Shown here: positions 24,580 through 33,901 of the stretch, in pieces
Numbering within the stretch: position 1 is the first letter of the stretch
Layout of the letters: each line of letters begins with the position of its first letter
Origin: Kuschelorhynchus macadamiae
Lineage: Eukaryota > Arthropoda > Insecta > Coleoptera > Curculionidae
NCBI GenBank assembly: GCA_030620095.1
Contig: JAUTXW010000325.1
Coordinates: 496,001 to 560,000 of the forward strand
Reading direction: 5' to 3'
Length of the DNA stretch: 64,000 nt
Notes under the pieces: model-generated
Told to the model about the DNA's origin: nothing
What the model saw: only the letters and a program-made list of their open reading frames with translations
The model's database searches: none
Position numbers and translations under genes: made by a program

Positions 24580-25228
24580 CAGTGTTGCCAACATAAAATT
24601 GACAAAATGCACACTGCAGCTCTTCAAATAGCACTTTTACACACCATCAGTGTTGCCAGATTGTAAACCATGAAATCGTGGTTGGCAACGAATTTTCTAT
24701 TTCAAATTTGATGACAAAAAACAAACTTGACAGTCTAATATCGTATCAAAGATATACTGGATAGCAATCTTGGTGTTAAGACTTACTGGGTCTTATAGCT
24801 TGTTAGAAAAGAAATTACTGATTATTATACTATTAATAACCTTCGAAAACAAGAAGAATAAGCTACTTAGGTATTTACATTCCTGTCTACCATTGGCCCA
24901 ATAACTATATTTTAAAAACTAAACTTTTTTATAGTTTAGGTTACTATTGCCAAACGAATCCGAACACTAACAGCTAATTATACGCATCTCTTTTTATCTT
25001 GGGCTTGCAATGCAATCAGAATAGTTTTTGCACTGTTTGCCAATCGTTAATCTTCCAGTGGCGTGCTAAACTGGGCTTGGCCAGTCGGCTGACGCTGACC
25101 GTAGAATATAATTGTCTCTGTTGCATATTGCACGGAAATTACACACTTTTGGCAAGGGCACGAATACTACATACATTGAATCCAAATTACACGAAAATCG
25201 TGTAATTACACACCGATTGGCAACACTG
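24580..25228. mobile_element. hAT MITE with perfect 8-bp target duplication
   Basis: The element begins CAGTGTTGCCAA and ends TTGGCAACACTG. It is flanked on both sides by ACTGCAAT (24572-24579 and 25229-25236), the 8-bp duplication typical of hAT. An extra copy of the terminal motif, CAGTGTTGCCAGA, lies inside at 24648. It has no coding capacity. Confidence 0.85.
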
Positions 25229-25639
25229 ACTGCAATACAAGAATCTTTTTTCCCATATCTGTTAAAATCAAAATTTTAAGTGTACATTTTAAAATTAAGT
25301 ACACGCAAAAAAGGCCCCTTTATTTTATGATAGATTAGCACCCTATCCTATCAAATAACAACGCAATAACATGAAATCGACATTTTAATTTTTATTTCAA
25401 TATGCTCGCTATGGGATCACCCTGGTACTCCCTAAAAATACTTCCTGAAAAACTCATCCAAATTGGTCATAACATCCCAAAGTAACACTGAAAAACAAAT
25501 TTCAACTTTTTTTTTTGTTTTTTGGACAAAACCTATTTTTTTTGGATTCAACATACAAAATACAGATATTAATATATTGTTGGTTCAGCAAACAAAAAGC
25601 AAATTAAATAGCATATTTTTATCATTGAATCTAAAGTTT

Positions 25640-26860
25640 AGACAATCATTTTGCGCTTCTTAGCCTGCCTTTTGAAAGCAGCCTCTACGACATCTCTCGT
25701 AATAGTCTATCAGTAGTCCGCTGATATCTTAGAGTTCCATTTTCAAGTCTAGAGTTTCTTTTAAGCAAATTTCCTAAATCCGACATTAATTAAAATGATC
25801 TATTCGATGAAATACATAATGTCAACCAGTTTATTTCTGAAAACAAACTAAGCCACTAGAAGGAAAATAAAACTGATACTAATATTTTCCATCCTAGCGT
25901 GCTCGTCACTTACAGCACCACAATTTTCCGGAAAGTAATCCAGATAAGAGTCCAGGAAATGAATCTTCAACGACACATTACTCCCTAGGTTTTGGTAACA
26001 CAAAATAAGTTGGGCAATCAGGTTTTTATAGTTTTCTGCTTTTATGTTTCCCAAAAAATTTGTTTTCTAACCAGGGGAACCACAAATATTCCATCTTTAA
26101 TTTTAGCGTCACTTATTCTAGGGAACTTTTCTTTTAAAGTACTGAAAGCACAGCCTTCTTTGTCCATGGCCTTCACAAAGTTTTTCCAAAGTCCCGATTT
26201 TATATGAAGTGGCGGTAGTAAAACCTTTTTAGGAGGAACTAATGGCACGCTGGTTATATTTTTATTTCCCGTTTTAAAAGACTCTCTCGGTGGCCAAATT
26301 TTTTTCTGGAGCGACCCGATCGTGCTCGTCTGTCCCATTCGCAGAGGAAGCAGTATTTGGTATAACCTCCATTCCAATAAAAATCGTTACAACTTTTAAA
26401 TCTCCACAAATTTGCCATTTATATTTTTTATATTTTATAGACTCCAGTAACAATTTCAAATTGTTATAGGTTTCTTTCATGTGGACTGCATGACCAATTG
26501 GGACTGAAATCAAGTTGTTTCCATTATGGAGTAACACAGCTTTAAGACTTACTTTTGAGGAATTAATGAAAAGTCTCCAGTTTTTCGGATCTTCGTCCAG
26601 ATTTAAAGCTGCCATTAGTCCCTCGATGTCCCTACAGGCTACCAAATTGTTTTCCATGTTAAAAAATGGTTGTTCATCTTGAAGTAAATTTCATTGTTGC
26701 AATCGAGAGGTTAATAATTCTGCTTTTTCCTTGAGAAATTCAAAGGTGTCAAGCAAAAGTAACAGTCAGTAACGTGGTCTTTCGGTTCTAGTTAGATCAT
26801 AGGTACAGCGAAGGACATTTTACGCTTTTTTCTATTTAGCCAGAAGCCAATGTTTGACGC
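25640..26860 (-). pseudogene. Decayed protein of an insect repeat family with CFLCEWD motif
   Basis: Read on the - strand in changing frames, the conserved blocks in order are KDHVTDCYFCLT (about 26790), FLKEKAELLTSRLQQWNLL, WRLFINSSKVSLKAVLLHNG, GHAVHMKETYNNLKLLLESI, WQICGDLKVV, YTKYCFLCEWD (a CxxC-type motif), LPPLHIKSGLWKNFVKAMDK, FPRISDAKIKDGIF, and NVSLKIHFLDSYLDYFPENC followed by GAVSDEH. I recognise this as a multi-copy protein in insect and some other animal genomes, very likely transposon-derived, but I cannot name its superfamily. Several frameshifts make it a pseudogene. Limits are approximate. Confidence 0.6.
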
Positions 26861-27247
26861 ACATTTGTTGCAGCAGTTATGGGAAGTCTAATTTGTATCC
26901 AGGTCTACAACTTTGCAGCCAAAATACAAGTGGTAAAGCTTTTTTATTAAAGGGCTAAGAGTAAGATTTTGTTTCACAAAAGTCACTTCACCTCAAATAT
27001 AACAAAAATGATCTGGCTTATTTACACAAATCCGCGACATGTTGCTCAAAACATTAACTATTTAGGATTTATGTTATGTATTTAAATCTCTTATAAAGTA
27101 CACCTGATATAATAAATACAGGTATTTCTCATTTAATATATTCCCATACATTAAGGGCAGGTAGGTAAATTATCATAATAAGAGAAGTAAGATTTTGCTA
27201 TTTTGATCTCGGAAACATTTTTGCAGTTCCCCAGTGTAATCGACGTA

Positions 27248-27709
27248 CCGGGTGGTCGAAATTGGTCTGTTTTAACAGAGAAAACCTATTTCCTGACTAG
27301 ATAGAGCAAAACTGACTTAGGTGTCATGGGCTCGATTTCTGAGAAATGTTTAATGGCAAAAACCGCCTGCCGATATTTTCACTGCCAACTGAGATATAGG
27401 GCGTTTTTCAATTTTCGGCCATTTTGAAAATTGTCCATAACTTTTTTATTTTGCGGAATATTAACATTCTGCAAAGACATTCTAAAGGCACTTTTTTATG
27501 TGCAATCCAGTGGCGTACTCAGATTTTTTCTATAGTTGTCCGTTTTATCATAAATAGGCAAAACTTTTTTTTTTCAAATGGAAATCATAGTTGGCTATAA
27601 ATTATAAAAAATGCTCGCGTTTAGCCCTTTTCAGTGATATAAAGTTGTAGGTACTTATTTTCAAAAATAACGAAAATATTAGGTGTTTTTGGTTTACATC
27701 GAAGTAGGC
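27248..27709. repeat. Left terminal inverted repeat
   Basis: It pairs with 29155-29616 almost perfectly, with differences such as GCGTACTC against GCATACTC and one base at the fourth position from the end. Confidence 0.9.
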
Positions 27710-27833
27710 CTTGGAATAATGACGCGCGTTCAATATTTTGAATATACCTATTGCTGTCAGATTACTGTAGTCTGGTGTAATTATTGCGTTTTGGTGTTAT
27801 CTTTATAAAGTTGTGTTAAGTTGCTGACAAAAT

Positions 27834-28898
27834 ATGTTTGAGAATTATGAAAAGTATGATATGTTAAAATGTTACATATTATCTAACGAAGTTCCTGAAG
27901 CAGCTAGTGAATTATATTTTAATACATTTCCCGAGCGACGTCAACCGGATAACCGAATTTATCAAACATTAAAAAGTAATTTAGTAAATTACGGAAGTTT
28001 TAAAAAGTTAAGAACAAGACATTATGAACTAAAGGAAGAAAAGGAAATCCAGCAGCTAAATATAATTGGTGAGGTATTAGATCATCCTGGCACCTCCTCT
28101 CGAACATTGGCTAATATAACGAATGTTCCAAAGACCACCGTTTTAAAAATACTCAAAAAACATAAATTCAAACCGTACAGAACGAGAAGAGTTCATCAAC
28201 TCCGTGAAGGGGACGCCGCTAGAAGATTGAGATTTTGTCAGTGGTATGAGCAAAAATTCATGGAGAATGAGAATTTTCCATTAAATATTATTTGGAGTGA
28301 TGAATCCAGAGTAGATACTTCTGGTATATTTAATAGATATAATTCATATCACTGGTCCACTGAAAATCCACACGTAGTTGTGCAACAAGACCGGCAAGGT
28401 CGGTGTGGATTCAATATATGGGTGGGGATATTCCGAGGAAGATTTGTGGGACCTTATTTTTACGATGGAAATTTAACTGCAGATGATTATGTAAATATTT
28501 TGCGCACATATATTGTCCCTTTGTTGGAAGACATACCTTTAGCTGATGCCAGAAATATCTACTATCAACAAGATGGTTGTCCCCCGCACAATGCAAGGAT
28601 CACAACTGATCTTTTAAACTTCGAATTTCGAGAAAATTGGATTGGTACGTGGGGCCCCATACCTTGGCCTGCTAGGTCCTGTGACTTAACTCCCTTAGAT
28701 TTTTTTTTGTGGGGAAGATTGAAGGACTTGATATTTAAAGGAAGAACCTTTCACACAAAAGAAGAATTGCAAGAGGCCACTAGGCAAGCTTTTGCATCTA
28801 TTAGCCCAGTTGAACTAATAAATAGTTGCAACTCGGTACGCAAAAGATGCTTAGTTTGTATTCAACAGGGAGGGGCTCAATTTGAACAACTTCTCTAA
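27834..28898 (+). CDS. Mariner-like transposase, intact (DD41D spacing)
   Basis: This 354-residue protein is expected to cut and rejoin its own element's ends in the nucleus. An N-terminal helical region (residues 1-60, MFENYEKYDMLKCYILSNEV) resembles the one found in many insect mariner-like proteins. A helix-turn-helix follows (about 70-115, TSSRTLANITNVPKTTVLKI). The catalytic domain has IIWSDESRV (Asp156), IYYQQDGCPPHNA (Asp247) and RSCDLTPLDFFLWGRLKDL (Asp289, in the place of the mariner PSD Asp). The spacing between the last two is 41 residues, as described for rosa-type mariners; the clade is inferred from spacing only. Length is normal for the superfamily. All three catalytic residues are present and there is no stop, unlike the relic at 397-1478. 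The start is the first ATG of the frame. Confidence 0.9.
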   Translation: MFENYEKYDMLKCYILSNEVPEAASELYFNTFPERRQPDNRIYQTLKSNLVNYGSFKKLRTRHYELKEEKEIQQLNIIGEVLDHPGTSSRTLANITNVPKTTVLKILKKHKFKPYRTRRVHQLREGDAARRLRFCQWYEQKFMENENFPLNIIWSDESRVDTSGIFNRYNSYHWSTENPHVVVQQDRQGRCGFNIWVGIFRGRFVGPYFYDGNLTADDYVNILRTYIVPLLEDIPLADARNIYYQQDGCPPHNARITTDLLNFEFRENWIGTWGPIPWPARSCDLTPLDFFLWGRLKDLIFKGRTFHTKEELQEATRQAFASISPVELINSCNSVRKRCLVCIQQGGAQFEQLL

Positions 28899-29154
28899 AT
28901 ATATTTATCAGAAACCTATCTAACTAAATACCTAGATTTTCATAATTATTTTTTATTTTCACTTGTAGCTGTAAATAGTAGTTTAGTTTGTTAATTTTGT
29001 TCAACTTTGCTATGTAAACAAAAAAAAATAAAAAAAAATTAATAATAAATAATTAAAATAACGTTAGCTAGTGTTATTTAAAGTTGTGTTTAAGTTGCTA
29101 ACAAACTATAAATCTTAACAATACATAATTGAGATATTGTCATCACAAATCAAA

Positions 29155-29616
29155 GCCTACTTCGATGTAAACCAAAAACACCTAATATTTTCGTTATTTT
29201 TGAAAATAAGTACCTACAACTTTATATCACTGAAAAGGGCTAAACGCGAGCATTTTTTATAATTTATAGCCAACTATGATTTCCATTTGAAAAAAAAAAG
29301 TTTTGCCTATTTATGATAAAACGGACAACTATAGAAAAAATCTGAGTATGCCACTGGATTGCACATAAAAAAGTGCCTTTAGAATGTCTTTGCAGAATGT
29401 TAATATTCCGCAAAATAAAAAAGTTATGGACAATTTTCAAAATGGCCGAAAATTGAAAAACGCCCTATATCTCAGTTGGCAGTGAAAATATCGGCAGGCG
29501 GTTTTTGCCATTAAACATTTCTCAGAAATCGAGCCCATGACACCTAAGTCAGTTTTGCTCTATCTAGTCAGGAAATAGGTTTTCTCTGTTAAAACAGACC
29601 AATTTCGACCACCCTG
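29155..29616. repeat. Right terminal inverted repeat
   Basis: It is the inverted copy of 27248-27709 and ends CACCCTG before the TA target. Confidence 0.9.
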
Positions 29617-29618
29617 TA

Positions 29619-30770
29619 CATACATAAAAAATTAAAAAAGTAATATAGAGGGTCGAATTGATAACCTTACGTTTTTTTTAAGTCGGTTAAAAACCTATTT
29701 ACCTACTTTCCCGTCGTCAGCAGAAAAATTCCAATGAAACGCACATAACTATGAGCGTAACTCTTACGACATCTTACATCCTTTATTCAACCGCAAACTA
29801 CCGTTCCTTCATAAATATTTTGGGAAGTGGTCCAATTCCGCGAAAATAAATACTTGCGTATGTTTCTAAGAATTTTACGAAATATTAAAATAAACAAAAA
29901 ACTTTGATACGCTTCATTAGTTAGGACCATTACCCTCGTTTTCTCTTTCTATTGATCTTGGCTGTATGTGGAATTTCAACTTTTTACATGTATATAATCT
30001 ATTCGCCCAGAATCTACTTCCTGTTCCAAATTTAGAGATAAATATTTCATATCGTTTCGAATTTAATTCTACTTACAAAATACATTTGCCCAAATAGGAA
30101 CTTGAAAAAACTATTGTAGGACTTGTGAGTAATTTTAGCCCTTGTTTTGTCATATAACAGCCAAGTGGTAAATAATTTTTTCCTAAAATTAAATAGTTTT
30201 AAATTCCTGATCTGTATAAAATTGTAATGAAAACAATTGAATTACCTTTCAATAAAAGTTATCTTAAATCACTGCGAAATGCTTTGAAATAAAGTATTAT
30301 TATATTGTAAAGTTATTATGTTATAAATCATTTTTATTAACATGTTTGTTCTAAAAACACTGAATATACCAACAGTTATATAACATGAGAATATTCTCCG
30401 AGGGCAATAACTTATCGAGAAAGTGAACCTCACATATTCTCGCATTGATTATCGCCAATCGCCAGTGTATGGTTACTTTAAAAACTTGGGAATTTAACTT
30501 GGAAAACACCCCTTGAAAACATTGTAGAAAATTAATGAGAATAGCTGAGAATTTAAGCAAAATTACGAGCAAATGACTTAAAACTTCCCCAAAAAGTATG
30601 AAATTCCACTGACGCATGACGTATTGTAAATGGGGTGAATAATATAGTGTATGTATAAAAGCTTTCATATTCTTAACATTTGAGACACATATTAGAATAC
30701 TGATTGACTTTTTTAAAGTACAAAATATACGAGGGGCGTATGACTAAAAAAAAACCTATTATAACGATTT
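29619..30770. other. Gap without gene
   Basis: AT-rich. AAGTCGGTTAAAAACC at 29680-29695 resembles the end of the repeat family at 42610 and 63280. An open frame at 30351-30668 (- strand) has no recognisable motif. Confidence 0.45.
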
Positions 30771-30774
30771 CGGC

Positions 30775-30965
30775 AATCACTAGTTTTCGGGGGAAATCAT
30801 TTGATTTCCGATGATTTCGGAGATCTCTTATGTGATTTCCTGATTTCCTATGTAATCTCCTGATTTCCTTTTCGATTTCCTGATTCCGGCCATGATTTCG
30901 GAGGAAAACGTACAGCGATTTTGCGAGTAATCACTCCGAAAAAAAAAACGTACAGATTTTTCGGA
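30775..30965. repeat. TGATTTCC short-repeat cluster
   Basis: TGATTTCC, TGATTTCCTA and GATTTCGGA occur about ten times within 150 bases. Two copies of AAAACGTACAG flank the last part (about 30905 and 30950). Confidence 0.6.
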
Positions 30966-31580
30966 AATAATTTTATTTCGGAGTAAAACTAAATTATGAT
31001 AATATACCAGTTATGGGATCACGGAATTTGATAATTTTTGAATATAAAAATGTTTGAAAAAAATATATAAAGTTGACATTTTCACTGCATTTCGATGCAA
31101 AAACTCCTTATTATGAGAGTTTTAAGAAAGATTGTCTTAAAATGTTGCCAAATTTACATTATAGTAAGCATCTTAAATAGTACCTATTTTACAAGAAGTA
31201 ATTGGCGCATACCGCGCACTTTCTTTACTGCAAACCTAACCAATCCTAACCTAACATTATAAATAAATTTAATGATATACAAATAAAAAAAACTCAAAAC
31301 AACAAAAGAAGTCTACTTTTCTTACACCATTGCGGATTTTGATGAATTTTTGTATATAGTTGGATATTGGGGTCCTGAAAGAACACATAGGAAGAATAAA
31401 CCGCGACCAAAAAAAAACGTCTATACGTCTAGCTGATGAAGTTGGGTATTTCTGAGTAAAGTTTTTTTAGTCACAGTGGACACCAAAAAGCAGGGGGCGC
31501 CAAAAGACGGAAGTGGGCGTTTGCCCCCTTGCCCTCACCTACCATTACCCCGTGCTAAAAACATATTTTTAGCGATACTC
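30966..31580. other. Gap without gene
   Basis: No coding sequence recognised. Confidence 0.45.
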
Positions 31581-31582
31581 TT

Positions 31583-32130
31583 GAGGGGTAAACCGCGGTG
31601 AAATTTTGGTATACAGATCTCCGGAATTAGTGGAATAAGTTATGGAATTAGTGGTATTAGTAGAATTACTCTTAGTATTAGCAGTGACGGCTCATACTCT
31701 AAAATTTAGGGTCGGCCGAGGCTCAAGGCCAATCAATATCGGTTTTACAATGAAGGGGTAATGAGGTAATTACCCCCCTTCCCTCTGCCCAGACCGGTCA
31801 AACTTCATATGTAATTTACACATTTTTACATGCAAATTACTATTAAAAACCTGACTATAAAACACTATAGCACAAGAGCCAGGGTCTCTTGCATATCAAT
31901 AGAGTATTGATGTAAATATGTAGGTACAATGTAATTAATAAATTTGCTGCCAGAAAAAACTTGGACGTTATTCTATACTACAAGTATGATAAAAAAAATA
32001 TAGGTATTTATGTTGTTCTCATACCATTTATAATAAAATATATTAACAAACTTTTTTTTTAAATTAAGCCGTCACTGGGTATTAATGGTATTAATAGTGG
32101 AATTAGTGGTATTAGTCCAGTAATTAGTCC
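31583..32130. repeat. GGAATTAGTGGTATTAGT minisatellite with conserved head, split by an insertion
   Basis: The head GAGGGGTAAACCGCGGTGA...GGTATACA (31583-31613) is followed by GGAATTAGT/GGTATTAGT repeats to 31681. These resume at 32078-32128 after a 396-bp MITE. The same repeat occurs at 46796-46925 with an inverted head. Confidence 0.75.
31682..32077. mobile_element. hAT-like MITE inside the minisatellite
   Basis: The ends are CAGTGACGGCT and AGCCGTCACTG. The 8-bp flanks are AGTATTAG and GGTATTAA, six of eight identical. The repeat array runs up to both ends, which fixes the boundaries. No coding capacity. Confidence 0.75.
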
Positions 32131-32201
32131 AAAGAAATTGTTTATTATTCGCAAATAATACCAGATTTATACAATACAAATATCAAAAAGGTTCAAAACA
32201 A

Positions 32202-32258
32202 AAATTATATAAACACGTTATACGTGTTTCGCTCTTCAGAGCATTATCAGATAATTTA
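32202..32258 (-). ncRNA. Hammerhead-ribozyme-like motif
   Basis: On the - strand, CTGATAA (canonical CTGATGA) is followed by stem II, GCTCT-GAA-GAGC. GAAA comes next, then a stem III hairpin (CACGT-ATA-ACGTG) and GTT at the cleavage-triplet position. Stem I can form between AAATTAT before the core and ATAATTT after it. Such motifs occur in Penelope-like elements and related retroelements. The G-to-A change in CTGATGA would be expected to weaken or abolish cleavage. No reverse transcriptase lies beside it. Confidence 0.45.
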
Positions 32259-32285
32259 AAATTGAAAACCACAACAAGTTTTTAC

Positions 32286-32565
32286 GAGGGGGAATCCACT
32301 GACCAAAAATCTGTACACCATTTTTTTATTTTCTCTATTTTCTTGTATTTTCTCACACTTGCTTCTATTTTCTCGTATTTTCTTGTATTTTCTGTATTTT
32401 CTCGTATTTTCTTGTATTTTCTCGTATTTTCTTGTATTTTCTGTATTTTCTCGTATTTTCTTGTATTTTCTCGTATTTTCTTGTATTTTCTTGTATTTTC
32501 TGTATTTTCTTATATTTTCTTGTATATTCTCGTATTTTCTAGCATTTTCTTGTCACGAATCGGTT
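32286..32565. repeat. TATTTTCTCGTATTTTCTTG minisatellite with conserved head
   Basis: The head GAGGGGGAATCCACTGACC...CTGTACA (32286-32317) is followed by about 20 units of (C/T)GTATTTTCT to 32550. Relative to the head the units read on the opposite strand from those at 3265 and 43425. Open frames rich in Phe, Ser and Leu here are artefacts. Confidence 0.75.
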
Positions 32566-33775
32566 CTATGTCTGAAATATGTGTCATTAAACTAGTGTGA
32601 AAGCTGGAAAATGTGTTTCAATCACTTCCACGTGCTCTTGTCGTATTGAGTAGACAAAAGCTGCTTATGATGTGTTAAATTTACTGAAATAACAGTCATT
32701 TTTAAGGCTAAACGATTTATTAATACAACAACGTATAGTCATTATTACAATAATAGACTTAAAAATATCTTAATTTTAAGTAACAAATAAATTTTAAACA
32801 AAAAAAAACTTAACATAACTGCGAAAACTCTATTGCTATTGTAGGAAACATGGTAAGAAGGCTAATAAAGTTGGAAGTGATCCTTTCTTTGTTATTTTAT
32901 TTACTTTATCGTATTCTACGTACATTACGTATTCTGCATTCTTTAATAATAAATAAACCGTCGAAGTAAGATATTTCACTAATTTATTTTTTGTTTTTGA
33001 AATAGTACCCAAATTATTTTACTCAAAAACAAAATGGCTACACTGTTGTGTCAGTCTGTCAAAAAATTGTATTGATAATGTTAGTATTATTTCCCTTTTT
33101 GTTTTGTAGTTGACAAAGCACTTGTTTGAACAGATTTTTCTCAAAAAATCTTCTTTAAATCAACTTTTCGCAAAGTTATTTCTCCAATTGTTTTGCTCAA
33201 AGCTGAGCTATTATTATTTAAGTTTGCGGTCTTATTAAAATAAAATTATTTTGATAGATTTGTGAGGTCATATTGCGAATATTTTATGAAATAGAAGGTA
33301 TTAGTCTTAGATTAGTTGTACCAAAATGTGAGCTTTTCTATTGAGAATTTTCGACAAAAGTTGGTTTAAAAAAGATTTTTTGAAAACAAAATATAATTCT
33401 TGACTTTTTGTTTAAACAAGTGAAAGTGTTTGCCAATAAATAAAACAAGAAGGAAACATCAATAAGTGCAGTTTTTTGACAGATAACCTTATCAACATTG
33501 TAGGGTAGACATTTTCTTTTTAAATAAAAATTGTTATACTTGCACCATTTCAAAAACAAAAGCCGACTTGTCATATCTCATTGAAAAAGAAAGTTTCATG
33601 CAGAATAATACGAGAATGTATAATGTTAAAAATAATAAAGTAAAACCGGGAGTGGCCAAAGAAGTTTTAGTTTCAAATTGAAACCTGCAAATATGAAAAA
33701 ATTGACTGACTGCTATATGATTTCGTGGTCATCCCCATACGTAAATTTTGCAGGAGTAAAAGCGGTCCGAAACAA
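32566..33775. other. Gap without gene
   Basis: AT-rich. No coding sequence or repeat structure recognised. Confidence 0.45.
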
Positions 33776-33776
33776 G

Positions 33777-33868
33777 AATTGCCTTCGATTATATCGCAGG
33801 GCACAGTGTACCTACACCTCTTGCTATTATGATTGTCTATCCTGTGATATAATCAAAGGCAATTTTTA
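33777..33868. repeat. Imperfect inverted pair just past the 33902-37868 gene
   Basis: AATTGCCTTCGATTATATCGC (from 33778) pairs with GTGATATAATCAAAGGCAATT (to about 33864), giving arms near 22 bp and a 40-bp loop. It may be a small insertion or part of the neighbouring gene's 3' region. Confidence 0.5.
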
Positions 33869-33870
33869 TT
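33865..33870 (-). terminator. Poly(A) signal AATAAA
   Basis: AATAAA on the - strand lies about 32 bases beyond the stop codon of the 33902-36379 frame, a usual place for 3'-end processing of that transcript. Confidence 0.45.
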
Positions 33871-33901
33871 CTATGCAGCTTCTATATATATTTATATCTA
33901 T

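Larger units (their letters stand above)
27248..29616 (+). mobile_element. Apparently intact mariner-like element with 462-bp inverted repeats
   Basis: Termini CCGGGTGGTCGAAATTGG (left) and CCAATTTCGACCACCCTG (right) sit between TA dinucleotides (27246-27247, 29617-29618). Each arm is 462 bp and nearly identical to the other. A single uninterrupted 354-codon transposase lies between them. Few arm mismatches and an open frame suggest recent activity. The copy may be autonomous. Confidence 0.9.

Noticed and set aside
30351..30668. - strand frame of 105 codons
   Set aside because: No recognisable motif, no splice or poly(A) context, ordinary length for AT-rich noise.
32262..32600. Phe/Ser/Leu-rich open frames
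   Set aside because: They are translation of the TATTTTCT minisatellite; 43432-43812 is the same case.
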